Shown here piece after piece: positions 16,583-25,098 of a stretch of DNA of 64,000 nucleotides. The notes beneath the pieces are model-generated. The model saw only the letters and a list, made by a program, of their open reading frames with translations, was not told where the DNA came from and did not search any database. The stretch comes from an uncultured Granulosicoccaceae bacterium (lineage in GTDB: Bacteria; Pseudomonadota; Gammaproteobacteria; CALCKW01). The position numbers were made by a program, and so were the translations under genes. The stretch lies in assembly GCA_937965695.1 (NCBI GenBank), contig CALCKW010000030.1, positions 24,739-88,738 of the forward strand, given 5' to 3'. Positions within the stretch are counted from its first letter, which is position 1. Each line of letters starts with the position of its first letter.

Positions 16583-17512
16583 TTAATCCCAAAAGACACG
16601 TCTAGCGGAATTCTGAGCCGCTGCTTGCCCGGCAGCAAACCGATTGACGGCTGGCTGCATCAGAGTAGAACCAATACGTGGGTTGCCCGCACTGCTTTGT
16701 AGAGTGATTCCACCAGAATTTCGGTCTTTGACGACTGACTTGATGGTTTCTTCATCCAATCGTTCAATTTGCCGCGCGTATCCATACACCAGCGCCAACT
16801 CACAAATTGTATTAATCACTCGAGGAATGCCGCCAGAGTATTCGTGAACAGCATTGAGAGCTTCATCAGAAAACAGTTGCTGCGAACCACCACACTGCTC
16901 TAGTCGAAAGCGTACGTAGTGCAATACTTCCTCCTGGGTCAGAGGTGTCAGGTGATAATGTACGGAGATACGTTGCCTAAACTGAACCAGTCTAGGATGT
17001 TTTAACAACCGACGAAGCTCCGGTTGTCCAACCAAAACTATCGTCAGGGCAGACTCTAGTTCATCATTCAAGTTGGCCATCAAACGGATGTTTTCCAAAT
17101 CTCCAACATCTAGATTTTGAGCATCATCGAGCAGTAAAACCAACATCTTTCCGCGTTTTTTCTGTTCTTCGAGATAACTACGTAGATGAGTGACGAACTC
17201 GGACAAGCCCACGTTTTTGGAATCAACGCCAAACGCAGCACAGAGTTGAGAAATCAAGTTGGAGCGATCACTGGGCATACAATTGACTTCGGCCACCACC
17301 GCGTTGCCTTCCAGTCGGTCAAGCACATAACGCAAAAGCGTCGTTTTACCCGTCCCGATATCCCCCGTAAGCACCGTAAAACCGGGGTTTTCAAGTACTC
17401 CATACTCCAACATCGCGGTGGCCACACCGTGCTTGTCACCAAGAAAGACAGAATCCACTCCTGGGTACATTGAAAAAGGCTTGTCGCGAAGATTGTAAAA
17501 ATCTAAATACAC
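16583..17512 (-). CDS. ExeA-type AAA+ ATPase of the polysaccharide locus
   Basis: This encodes 309 residues. It opens with the family's MYLDFYNLRDKPFSMYP, followed by Walker A GDIGTGKTT (50-58), Walker B LVLLLDDAQ (124-132), a sensor region VGQPELRR and a C-terminal lid with GGIPRVINT. ExeA/GspA-like ATPases are also found next to exopolysaccharide genes, especially those of exosortase-linked clusters, where their role is not established. Unlike ExeA it has no transmembrane or peptidoglycan-binding part, so it should be cytoplasmic. It follows the stand-alone kinase gene by 12 bases and is the last gene of the upstream group. Confidence 0.9.
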   Translation of the reverse strand: MYLDFYNLRDKPFSMYPGVDSVFLGDKHGVATAMLEYGVLENPGFTVLTGDIGTGKTTLLRYVLDRLEGNAVVAEVNCMPSDRSNLISQLCAAFGVDSKNVGLSEFVTHLRSYLEEQKKRGKMLVLLLDDAQNLDVGDLENIRLMANLNDELESALTIVLVGQPELRRLLKHPRLVQFRQRISVHYHLTPLTQEEVLHYVRFRLEQCGGSQQLFSDEALNAVHEYSGGIPRVINTICELALVYGYARQIERLDEETIKSVVKDRNSGGITLQSSAGNPRIGSTLMQPAVNRFAAGQAAAQNSARRVFWD

Positions 17513-17524
17513 GTGCGTACGCTC

Positions 17525-18337
17525 CTAGTAGTACTTCGTCTTATAGCTATAGGCTGAATGCTTATCGCGCGATTTATTTAATACGGTACCTAAGAGGTTG
17601 TACTCACTGAGCAGATCTCGCGCGCGTTTAACTTCTTCACGATTGGAACCGCTTTCCTCTACAACCATTAACACTGAGTCTAAATGCGGCAATATAGTCA
17701 AAGCATCGTCAGTGGCTAAAACAGGTGGCAAATCAAAAACCACAATCCTAGATGAGTATCTGGAAATTACTTCGCGTGTGAGCTGTAAAACTTTGGGGGA
17801 AGACAGCAATTCTGAGGAACGTGATGTTGGCTTTCCACCGGGTAAAACAACCAAGCGATCTATTCCTGGATTAAACAGAACATCTTCTAGAGGCACTTGC
17901 TTAGTAATGTAGTGCGTTAGACCCATCGGGCCTTTATAGTCGAACAGCTTACGAATAGACGGACGTCGCAAATCGTAATCTACAAGCATGACGCTGTGGT
18001 TTACTTTCTGCGCAATACTAATCGCTAAGTTTGCTGCGGTTAAACTTTTACCTTGTCCAGGCCCAGTACTAGTAATACCGACAGAGGTCCAACCGTTTTG
18101 ATTCAGTTTACGCAGCACACCCGCCCGTAACATGCGATACGAGTCAGCGTATTCATCACGTTCAAGTCCAGCAACCAATCGATGAGCCAGCAACTTTTCT
18201 TCCGGCACCTTCACGACAGATGTCTGTGAATATTCGATTTGAAGCTCATCAATCACCTTGTGGCGACGAGAGCCTCGAATTTTGTCTGTCTTGCCAGAAG
18301 TCGAAGACTTGTTTACTGCATCTCTAAGAAATTCCAT
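17525..18337 (-). CDS. Stand-alone CpsD/CapB-type tyrosine kinase
   Basis: This cytoplasmic BY-kinase has 270 residues. It carries a P-loop STGPGQGKS (90-98), Walker A' LVDYDLRRPS (118-127), Walker B IVVFDLPP (198-205) and a tyrosine-rich tail (SAYSYKTKYY) for autophosphorylation. The N-terminal 50 residues are basic and have no membrane helix, so it needs a membrane partner; the Wzz-like protein encoded 36 bases upstream is the obvious activator, as in the split CapA/CapB systems of Gram-positive bacteria. The Walker A' has Tyr-Asp where the fused copy has Ala-Asp. It lies in one operon with the two ATPases. Confidence 0.9.
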   Translation of the reverse strand: MEFLRDAVNKSSTSGKTDKIRGSRRHKVIDELQIEYSQTSVVKVPEEKLLAHRLVAGLERDEYADSYRMLRAGVLRKLNQNGWTSVGITSTGPGQGKSLTAANLAISIAQKVNHSVMLVDYDLRRPSIRKLFDYKGPMGLTHYITKQVPLEDVLFNPGIDRLVVLPGGKPTSRSSELLSSPKVLQLTREVISRYSSRIVVFDLPPVLATDDALTILPHLDSVLMVVEESGSNREEVKRARDLLSEYNLLGTVLNKSRDKHSAYSYKTKYY

Positions 18338-18373
18338 ACCACTATCTCAGACGGCTAACCGTCTCTCTGTTAA

Positions 18374-19915
18374 TCAAGCAAGGCGCAAAAACAAAAAAGC
18401 TGCGATTAGACAAGGGATCACAACAATTAGCAAAACGCCCATATTGCGAGAAAAAACATCCCCTGCCGAATCAATTCTTCCGATCACACCTAGAGGCGGC
18501 TCATTCATAATTTTAAGTAGGTCACTGACATCACGGACGGTACGATCCATCAGATCGGCCAACACTGCAATGGCTAGTCCAACAAACAAGGCAAGCAAAG
18601 ACCCCAGCACACCAATTGACAGACGAATCGGTTTGTCAGGTTCAACGGGTATGACAGGTTTCTCTATTAACGACAATCGGTCGCCCGTTTCACTGTCGCC
18701 TATCGCTACATTGAGCTCAGCGCTCGACACCTTATTTCGGGCATCGTTTAAATTAGAAATCGCTTCGTTGTACTCTCGCTCTAATGCCAAGTATTGTTTT
18801 TCAATTGCGGGACTACCAACTGCCAGCTGCTCCATGCGAGACACTCTATTGCGAAGCTCTCCTCGGCTGGTCTGCAGTGAACCCAACCGCGCCTCTATGG
18901 AGCGGAGCTTCGAACGCAGGGTTATATACGCAGGGTTGTTAGCTCGCTCTGGTACGATCGGGTCACTGGTCCCGGCCGCAGCCTGCGCTTCACGAAGCTG
19001 GCGTTCCAATCGACGGATATCAGGATGCTCGGCAGAATATTTTCGACGAGCTTCAGCCAGTTGAATATTAATCAAGCGGATGTTTTCCGAGTCGTTCAAA
19101 ACCCGCTCACCAGTACTGGTGACTAAGCCACTGTATCTGTTGGTTGTTGCCAACTCCGCTTCAGCAAAAGCCTTCTCTTGTTGAAGAGAGCGAATTTCCG
19201 AATCTACCGAAAGCAACTGCGACTGAGTGCTTTGAATTGTTTGTAAATTTGAGGCTGATTGCTCAGGCAACTTACCTGCATTTACCCGGCGGAACTCAGC
19301 TAACTTAGCCTCTAGATCTCCGGCAATTTTTTCCATGCGAGCAGCATTTTTCGACAACACATCTGATGTCGCTGCTGAACTGCGCTGCCGACTTTCCTCT
19401 GAAAGCGTCATCACTCTCTCCACGAGTTCCTGAGTGACCTGGTGCGCCATTGCTGGGTCTGGATGACGAAACGCCACATCAAATGCAACGGTTGTTGACG
19501 ACTCACGCCCCGTTCTACTGTCTACGACCTCTGCATCCACTCGCTCAATCAACATCGATTTACGAAATCGATCCATCACTTTCAATTTATCTGCTTCAGT
19601 GAAATCATCACCAAAGACATTGAATTTACGTATGATTTCCTCGACAACGGCATTTGTCTGGATGGTTTGCTGAACGCGGACAAGGCGCTCATCCACTTCG
19701 TTAGCTGCGCTTTGACCACTAACAGCCTTGCGCTGAACTTCGATTGTTCCTTTTGATTGGTATTTTGGGGTCGCCAAGGTAATCGCGATGGCGACCAGAG
19801 CTAGCAAACCATAGAACGGAAGAAAAAACGCCAGTTTACGGCGCCCTAGGATTTTGAATACTCGCGCCCCTTCGCGCTTGTCATCCATCGAATCCAAATA
19901 GTCTAAATCACTCAT
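18374..19915 (-). CDS. Wzz/GNVR chain-length determinant protein
   Basis: This encodes 513 residues. An N-terminal transmembrane helix (28-48) precedes the Wzz segment (KYQSKGTIEV), then a long periplasmic coiled coil (about 190-400) ends in a GNVR-type region (IEKQYLALEREYNEAISNL). A second helix at about 433-453 returns to the cytoplasm, and a third hydrophobic segment forms the very C-terminus (VLLIVVIPCLIAAFLFL), an extra feature. There is no kinase domain; the separate kinase is encoded immediately downstream. It probably sets polymer length and activates that kinase. It follows the ATPase-FHA gene by 30 bases. Confidence 0.92.
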   Translation of the reverse strand: MSDLDYLDSMDDKREGARVFKILGRRKLAFFLPFYGLLALVAIAITLATPKYQSKGTIEVQRKAVSGQSAANEVDERLVRVQQTIQTNAVVEEIIRKFNVFGDDFTEADKLKVMDRFRKSMLIERVDAEVVDSRTGRESSTTVAFDVAFRHPDPAMAHQVTQELVERVMTLSEESRQRSSAATSDVLSKNAARMEKIAGDLEAKLAEFRRVNAGKLPEQSASNLQTIQSTQSQLLSVDSEIRSLQQEKAFAEAELATTNRYSGLVTSTGERVLNDSENIRLINIQLAEARRKYSAEHPDIRRLERQLREAQAAAGTSDPIVPERANNPAYITLRSKLRSIEARLGSLQTSRGELRNRVSRMEQLAVGSPAIEKQYLALEREYNEAISNLNDARNKVSSAELNVAIGDSETGDRLSLIEKPVIPVEPDKPIRLSIGVLGSLLALFVGLAIAVLADLMDRTVRDVSDLLKIMNEPPLGVIGRIDSAGDVFSRNMGVLLIVVIPCLIAAFLFLRLA

Positions 19916-19945
19916 TGAAAGCCTTTAGTTTTCAATTATTTAATG

Positions 19946-21085
19946 TCATGCCGCGTCAACAAAACGCAACGTATATTCACCCAACTGGATCTCATCCCCA
20001 TCAACCAAGGAATGCGAGCTCACTGCTACGCCATTCACGATGGCGCGATTGACGCTGCCCAGATCAATCAGTGTTGCTGACCCTGAATCCATTTCAATGC
20101 GCGCGTGATACCTACTGACGTGCGAACTGGCTAACTGCACGTCACAATCGTCAGCACGCCCTATTGAATAGACCCCATTGTCTAAGGCAATTTCAGCACT
20201 TTGTTGGCCTGAGCCATCAATGACCTCAAGCGAAGGCTTGCCGGACACCGCATGCCTTGTGACTCGCAGTGGCGCCTGAGTTTCCGGCACGGGTTCACCG
20301 CCAAAGCGCGCTAATGCTCTCACGATAATATCGGCACTTAAGTCTTCAGCCTGAGAAGCTGCCGCAACTGACAAGCAAGCGTCGATGATCTGTCCAAATT
20401 TGCGGGCGTTGCCGTCACAATGCCTGAATGCAACGCGAACAGCAGAGTCGTCGTACACGAGCTCAGTTTGAGAACCAGCCACACGCCAACGTGTCTTGAT
20501 GTAAAGGGAGATATCCTCTTCTGATAGTCCACTTAACTTTGACTGAAAGCGTGTTCTGGCTTGGACTGAATCAGGTAGACCACCAATACTCGAGAAGTCA
20601 CCAGCTAGTACCAAAGTCAAAGGCCGCACGCCTTGAATGACATAGTTGGTCAGCAGAATAAGTTGTTGTAGGGAGCGCTCATCCAACAAATGAGCATCGT
20701 CAATTAGCAGTAAGGAACGCTTACCCTGAGCATTTACCTCGTCCAGATACGCTCGAATCGCGAGAACATTGGACACCAGTTCACCACCGTCTGAGCTTGC
20801 GTCAAAACCATCGACCACATAGGCCAACACTTGCTCAAAGCTCAACGCACTGAAACTGACGAAGTGGGTATCGTTGCTATCATCTAGCTCTTGCATAAGG
20901 CGTTGCAGCAACAAAGTTTTACCACTGCCTGCATCACCGTCCAGAACGACCACCGCGTCTTCACGCATGATCGAATAGACCAAATCCGCGTATACGCTTT
21001 CTGCTTCGCGATGAGGGACATACCAGAGCGGGTCAGGAACATCCGCAAACGGGTAGGTTGAGAGATCGAAGTGCTCTAGATACAT
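19946..21085 (-). CDS. ExeA-type AAA+ ATPase fused to a C-terminal FHA domain
   Basis: This encodes 379 residues. The N-terminal part is an ExeA-like ATPase: MYLEHFDLSTYPF start, Walker A GDAGSGKT (50-57), Walker B LLLIDDAH (125-132) and a C-terminal lid to about 262. After a linker, residues 295-377 form an FHA domain, with the conserved Gly-Arg at 309-310, SSHVSRYHA at 320-328 and Asn351-Gly352. FHA domains bind phosphothreonine peptides, and the key Arg, Ser and Asn are kept, so binding should work. It is the first gene of the operon with a Wzz protein, a tyrosine kinase and a second ATPase, suggesting a phosphorylation-responsive ATPase in polysaccharide assembly. No Ser/Thr kinase gene is in the window. 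Confidence 0.9.
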   Translation of the reverse strand: MYLEHFDLSTYPFADVPDPLWYVPHREAESVYADLVYSIMREDAVVVLDGDAGSGKTLLLQRLMQELDDSNDTHFVSFSALSFEQVLAYVVDGFDASSDGGELVSNVLAIRAYLDEVNAQGKRSLLLIDDAHLLDERSLQQLILLTNYVIQGVRPLTLVLAGDFSSIGGLPDSVQARTRFQSKLSGLSEEDISLYIKTRWRVAGSQTELVYDDSAVRVAFRHCDGNARKFGQIIDACLSVAAASQAEDLSADIIVRALARFGGEPVPETQAPLRVTRHAVSGKPSLEVIDGSGQQSAEIALDNGVYSIGRADDCDVQLASSHVSRYHARIEMDSGSATLIDLGSVNRAIVNGVAVSSHSLVDGDEIQLGEYTLRFVDAA

Positions 21086-21104
21086 AGGGTTTGATCACAT
21101 ACAG

Positions 21105-21132
21105 GCAGTGGTGTGCCTAGCACACCATCTGC
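21105..21132. repeat. Hairpin or operator upstream of the ATPase-FHA operon
   Basis: TGGTGTGC (21109-21116) and GCACACCA (21120-21127) are perfect inverted arms around a CTA loop. After a one-base bulge the stem continues with GCAG/CTGC. It begins 20 bases upstream of the first start codon of the operon, in the leader of its transcript. It could bind a regulator or fold in the mRNA near the ribosome-binding site. Confidence 0.55.
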
Positions 21133-21191
21133 GATTTAAATTACTGCCACCAACTGCTTAAGAAGCGTCTATCTGGACAATCAGTTGGCTG

Positions 21192-21220
21192 TATATACGG
21201 ACGAGCGATCATATGCCCAA
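21192..21220 (-). promoter_or_regulatory. Possible sigma-70 promoter of the ATPase-FHA operon
   Basis: On the minus strand TTGGGC (21215-21220) and TATATA (21192-21197) are 17 bases apart. Match to consensus is moderate. Transcription from here would include the hairpin at 21105-21132 in a leader of about 100 bases. Confidence 0.35.
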
Positions 21221-21320
21221 TCCGAACGTGGCAGCCACTACTTAGAAATATAGACGTCGAGATCAAGGCTGGAGGTCTAAGCGACGAAAAAGGCGAGCCG
21301 ATTGATAAAAAATCTCCGTT

Positions 21321-21339
21321 TTGTAGCTTTCCGCTACAA
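21321..21339 (-). terminator. Possible weak terminator after the small unknown gene
   Basis: TTGTAGC and GCTACAA form a 7-base stem with a five-base loop overlapping the stop codon of the gene at 21334. On the minus strand a run of six T follows about eight bases later, so termination would be weak. Confidence 0.35.
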
Positions 21340-21843
21340 CGAAGCCTTTAATTCACGCAGGCCTAACTCTAAGCTCTTAGGATCTACAGCGCTGTTCAAC
21401 ACACAATGTTCCAATTTGCTCAAACGGTGCTCAAGACCATCAGGGGTTTCGCGGGGAATCGACAAGGCGTTAGAACAGCAATGCAATTGATCTAACCAAA
21501 CTCGTACTGTGGTTCGGCACACACCCATCGTGTCGTTCTCACCAAGGCCATAAAAAGTAGCTAGAGCAGGGAAATAATCCGTTGCGCTTTCTGGGCTGCC
21601 TTGAGCACGTTCGACTGAGGCGACGCCTAGAGGTGTCAGACTGGCCACATGAATTTCAGGTTCCAGCTTGAGTAACCGACTTTCAGTAAGCCAGGCGACT
21701 GCACTTTGAATCTGTTGAAAAGAAAGCGCCTCAGCCTCGGGATTTTGCCAATATTTCACAGCAACTGCTGCCTCAGCCCCACTCCGCACATATAAGCGAT
21801 TAAGCACCAAGAAGCATATTTCCCGTGAAGGATGACACGACAT
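21334..21843 (-). CDS. Protein of unknown function, possible winged-helix N-terminal domain
   Basis: This encodes 169 residues that I do not recognise. Residues 1-80 run helix (CFLVLNRLYV), helix (SFQQIQSAVAWLTESRLL) and a short strand-rich stretch ending LTPLGVASV, an order that resembles a winged helix of the type where 'LTPLG' begins the wing. The C-terminal half has several Cys and a helix. It starts at an ATG, ends in a hairpin and lies about 250 bases downstream of nothing obvious, but is divergent in position from neither flank: both flanking operons run the same way. It could regulate the polysaccharide operon beginning at 21085, but there is no direct evidence. Confidence 0.65.
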   Translation of the reverse strand: MSCHPSREICFLVLNRLYVRSGAEAAVAVKYWQNPEAEALSFQQIQSAVAWLTESRLLKLEPEIHVASLTPLGVASVERAQGSPESATDYFPALATFYGLGENDTMGVCRTTVRVWLDQLHCCSNALSIPRETPDGLEHRLSKLEHCVLNSAVDPKSLELGLRELKASL

Positions 21844-21995
21844 TTTTTAAGATCTCTAAACTTTGGATAGACGGGAATAACCCGACAATTCTACCGTATA
21901 TTTACACTCAACGATGCATGTTAAGAAAACAAACGTATAGATATAGTTACAAAATCTCAGAATTGACCGAATCTGTAGCCGCATAGCTAAGCGAC

Positions 21996-22014
21996 AGTTC
22001 CGCATATCGGAACT
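21996..22014. repeat. Inverted repeat between the dehydrogenase and the unknown gene
   Basis: AGTTCCG and CGGAACT are perfect 7-base arms around CATAT, 21 bases after the stop of the 3-hydroxyisobutyrate dehydrogenase-like gene. There is no U-tract. It may be an operator of the gene at 21843, or a transcript-end hairpin. Confidence 0.35.
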
Positions 22015-22035
22015 CTAACCTGGTTGCGGAGAACG

Positions 22036-22911
22036 CTAATCCGTTTTTGCCCCTTGCAGCCTAGCTAATAAGCTTGAAGTGTCCCAACGATTGCCGCCCA
22101 TGCGTTGAACATCGCCATAGAAATTATCGACGACGGTGGTGATCGGTAGCTGGGCGCCATTACTGCGTGCTTCATCCAAAACGATCCCTAAGTCTTTTCG
22201 CATCCAATCAACAGCGAAGCCAAAGTCATAACGACCTTCGATCATCGTCTCAGCTCTGTTTTCCATTTGCCAAGATTGCGCAGCACCCTTGCTTATGACA
22301 TCAAAAACGGCAGCACTGTCCAAACCTGCTTTTTCTGCGAAATGAACCCCTTCAGAAAGACCTTGTAGAAGACCGGCAATGCAAATTTGATTGACCATTT
22401 TGGTCAGTTGGCCAGCACCAGCTGGGCCCATCAATCGCACGCGCTGTGCAAATGCACTAATAATCGGCTCAGCACGCTTAAAAACTTCGGGCTCACCACC
22501 AACCATCACTGTCAGCACGCCATTTTCAGCCCCAGCTTGACCACCAGACACAGGTGCATCTAAAAACCCAATTTCCCGCTCAGAAGCAGCACTAGAAATT
22601 TCGCGAGCCACATCAGCAGAAGCCGTCGTGTGGTCAACTAGAATAGCGCCTTCGGTCAACCCAGCAAGTGCACCGGAATCGCCAAAAACCACACTGCGTA
22701 AATCATCGTCGTTGCCCACACAGACAAACACTATTTCGGCATGTTCCGCAGCTTCGCGCGGGGTTGTTGCAGATTGCCCACCGTGCTGCTCTACCCATGC
22801 TTGCGCTTTCTCCGCGCTGCGGTTGTAGACTGTGACTTCATGTCCGGTCGATGCTAGATGGCCGGCCATTGGATAGCCCATCACACCCATACCTAAAAAA
22901 GCTAGCTTCAC
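22036..22911 (-). CDS. 3-hydroxyisobutyrate dehydrogenase family oxidoreductase
   Basis: This encodes 291 residues. The NAD(P)-binding motif FLGMGVMGYPMAGHL begins at residue 5, the substrate loop DAPVSGGQAGA is near residue 120, and the catalytic lysine is in GQLTKMVNQ near residue 170. The family oxidises 3-hydroxyisobutyrate (valine breakdown) or reduces tartronate semialdehyde or succinic semialdehyde; the sequence does not settle which. The cofactor loop reads VYNRS, with an Arg that often accompanies NADP preference. It is the last gene of a possible rlmI-lgt-thyA-folA transcript, 39 bases after folA, without an obvious functional link to it. Confidence 0.9.
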   Translation of the reverse strand: MKLAFLGMGVMGYPMAGHLASTGHEVTVYNRSAEKAQAWVEQHGGQSATTPREAAEHAEIVFVCVGNDDDLRSVVFGDSGALAGLTEGAILVDHTTASADVAREISSAASEREIGFLDAPVSGGQAGAENGVLTVMVGGEPEVFKRAEPIISAFAQRVRLMGPAGAGQLTKMVNQICIAGLLQGLSEGVHFAEKAGLDSAAVFDVISKGAAQSWQMENRAETMIEGRYDFGFAVDWMRKDLGIVLDEARSNGAQLPITTVVDNFYGDVQRMGGNRWDTSSLLARLQGAKTD

Positions 22912-22950
22912 TGGATTGTCCTTTGAAAAATATTGGCGCTCAACAAACGG

Positions 22951-23463
22951 CTAAACGCGGTCCAAGGTATAAAAATCGACGGGCCAAGCAGCACTTTCGC
23001 TGATAGCCAAAGATCGCTGTTCTGTGACATGCCAATCTTCGAAATCAAAACTGTCGAGCCAGGTATCACCTTCAAATTCACCATTAACAACGGTCAGATA
23101 AAGGCGTTCAGTGCCCTCCATCGCCTCTCGACACAGTTGCGCACCACCAATCACGTAACATTCAGGAGCGTCAGGTAACAACTTGGCGGCAATCTCATAG
23201 GCCTGCTCAAGACTATGCGCAACCTCGACACCAGGGTGCCTCCATTCCTTATCACGCGTTACCACGATATTAAGACGCTTAGGTAGGGCTCGTTTAATGT
23301 CTTCGCTAAAAGTGCGTCGCCCCATTATAATCGCCTTGTCCAGCGTGGTTCTTTTGAAGTGTTTGGAATCTTCTGGGATACGCCAAGGCAAACCACCGGC
23401 TCTACCAATAAGTTTATTACGGTCCATCGCCATGACCATGGCGCGACGTGGCCGGCTGGTCAC
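22951..23463 (-). CDS. folA: Dihydrofolate reductase
   Basis: This encodes 170 residues. It reduces dihydrofolate to tetrahydrofolate with NADPH, closing the cycle opened by thymidylate synthase. The substrate-site motif [15 protein letters not shown] holds the conserved Trp and acidic residue, and IIMGRRTF and VIGGAQL are the NADPH-binding segments. The GTG start at 23463 overlaps the thyA stop (GTGA), so translation is coupled; an in-frame ATG eight codons later is an alternative start nearer the usual N-terminus. Confidence 0.95.
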   Translation of the reverse strand: MTSRPRRAMVMAMDRNKLIGRAGGLPWRIPEDSKHFKRTTLDKAIIMGRRTFSEDIKRALPKRLNIVVTRDKEWRHPGVEVAHSLEQAYEIAAKLLPDAPECYVIGGAQLCREAMEGTERLYLTVVNGEFEGDTWLDSFDFEDWHVTEQRSLAISESAAWPVDFYTLDRV

Positions 23464-24254
23464 ACGGCCACCGGCGCAGAAATATGCGCCTGAGGTTCGT
23501 AATTCTCAAGCGTGAAATCATCAAATTTAAAGGAAAAAAGATCTTCAACCTGAGGGTTAATATGCAAGCGCGGCAATTTACTTGGCTGACGGAGTAACTG
23601 TTTTTCCACCTGCTGTAAATGATTACTATACAAATGTGCATCCCCTAGAGTATGCACAAAATCCCCCAGTTCCAATTGGCAGACCTGCGCAACCATCATA
23701 GTCAATAGTGCATAGCTTGCAATATTAAAGGGAACGCCTAAGAATATATCTGCACTGCGTTGATACAACTGGCAAGAAAGTTTTCCATCCGCGACATAAA
23801 ACTGAAATAAGGCGTGGCAGGGAGCCAAAGCCATTTGATCAATCTGCGCAACATTCCAAGCACTGACAATAAGCCGGCGTGAGTCAGGGTTCTGTTTGAT
23901 CTGCTCAACCAACATTTGCAGCTGATCTATCGATTCACCGCCTGCTGCAGGCCAACTACGCCATTGCACGCCGTACACGGGCCCAAGGTCACCGCTTTCA
24001 TCGGCCCACTCGTCCCAGATAGATACACCGTTTTCACGCAAGTAATGTACGTTGCTCTCACCTTTTAGAAACCAAAGCAACTCATGCACGATAGAACGCA
24101 TATGTAACTTCTTCGTCGTCAGAAGTGGAAAGCCTTGCTTTAAGTCAAAGCGCATTTGATGACCAAAGACAGAGCGCGTACCCGTGCCCGTTCTGTCTGA
24201 CTTATCCACGCCATGATCGCGCACATGACGCATCAATTCCAAATACTGTTGCAT
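23460..24254 (-). CDS. thyA: Thymidylate synthase
   Basis: This 264-residue enzyme has the same length as E. coli ThyA. It methylates dUMP to dTMP using methylenetetrahydrofolate, releasing dihydrofolate for FolA. The nucleophilic cysteine lies in [11 protein letters not shown], and the phosphate-binding arginines are in [10 protein letters not shown] and [13 protein letters not shown]. The stop overlaps folA, and lgt ends only four bases upstream, as in the lgt-thyA-folA order of pseudomonads. Confidence 0.97.
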   Translation of the reverse strand: MQQYLELMRHVRDHGVDKSDRTGTGTRSVFGHQMRFDLKQGFPLLTTKKLHMRSIVHELLWFLKGESNVHYLRENGVSIWDEWADESGDLGPVYGVQWRSWPAAGGESIDQLQMLVEQIKQNPDSRRLIVSAWNVAQIDQMALAPCHALFQFYVADGKLSCQLYQRSADIFLGVPFNIASYALLTMMVAQVCQLELGDFVHTLGDAHLYSNHLQQVEKQLLRQPSKLPRLHINPQVEDLFSFKFDDFTLENYEPQAHISAPVAV

Positions 24255-24258
24255 CGAT

Positions 24259-25053
24259 TTATACCTCGGCTGCGACGTGATTACGTCTGTAAGACCAGAC
24301 TAAAACAGCAATACCAATGGCAATCATTGGTAAGCAGAGAACTTGCCCTTTAGTCATCCAATCAAAAGCCACAAAACCCAAATGTTGATCGGGCATACGG
24401 AAAAATTCTACAAAAAACCTGAACATTCCGTATAGCAATACCAGCGTTGCGGCTAGCGCTCCCGTTGGCGGATTACGCTTTGAATAAATCAATAAACAGA
24501 CAAACAACAAAACCCCTTCCAAGGCGAACTCATAGAGCTGCGACGGGTGTCGTGGCAACGGACCACCGTTAGGGAAAACCACTCCCCACGATACATCGGT
24601 GGTTCGGCCCCATAACTCGGCATTGATAAAATTACCGATACGACCTGCGCCAAGACCAATAGGTGTTACCAATGCCACGCGATCAGCAACTGCTAAAAAC
24701 TCGTGGCCTGTTTTTCGAGCAAAAATATACATGGCAGCAGCCACGCCGAGGATGCCACCATGAAAAGACATACCACCCTCCCACAACCGAACAATCATCA
24801 ACGGATCTTGCAAGAAAGCCGAGAAATTGTAAAAAAAGAGATACCCTAGGCGCCCACCCAAAATCACCCCGAGAGCACAGTAGAAGATCAGATCATCAAC
24901 TTGCTGCAAGGTCCAGCTGTTATTCGTTTTTTGCGCCCATCGACGAATCAACCACCACGCAGACAGGAAACCCACCATGTACATCAGGCCGTACCAATGA
25001 ATTTGTACAGGGCCTAATGCAATAGCTACGGGGTCAATATTGGGAAAGTCCAT
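24259..25053 (-). CDS. lgt: Prolipoprotein diacylglyceryl transferase
   Basis: This integral inner-membrane protein has 264 residues and about seven transmembrane helices. It moves a diacylglyceryl group from phosphatidylglycerol to the lipobox cysteine of prolipoproteins, the first step of lipoprotein maturation; Lnt, encoded at 31259, does the last. The Lgt signature [16 protein letters not shown] carries the essential Arg, Asn and Glu. The helix with HGGILGV holds the conserved His. It is upstream of thyA in the same direction. Confidence 0.97.
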   Translation of the reverse strand: MDFPNIDPVAIALGPVQIHWYGLMYMVGFLSAWWLIRRWAQKTNNSWTLQQVDDLIFYCALGVILGGRLGYLFFYNFSAFLQDPLMIVRLWEGGMSFHGGILGVAAAMYIFARKTGHEFLAVADRVALVTPIGLGAGRIGNFINAELWGRTTDVSWGVVFPNGGPLPRHPSQLYEFALEGVLLFVCLLIYSKRNPPTGALAATLVLLYGMFRFFVEFFRMPDQHLGFVAFDWMTKGQVLCLPMIAIGIAVLVWSYRRNHVAAEV

Positions 25054-25098
25054 AATAACGGTCAGTGTCCTGAGTGCGGGTTTTGATTATTTTAACGC

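Noticed and set aside
18258..19064. Rightward reading frame of 268 codons
   Set aside because: It lies antisense to the tyrosine kinase and Wzz genes, is Ser/Arg-rich and resembles no protein family.
11156..21085. Exosortase/PEP-CTERM system
   Set aside because: The ATPase, kinase and Wzz mix resembles those clusters, but no exosortase gene and no PEP-CTERM tail is present in the window.
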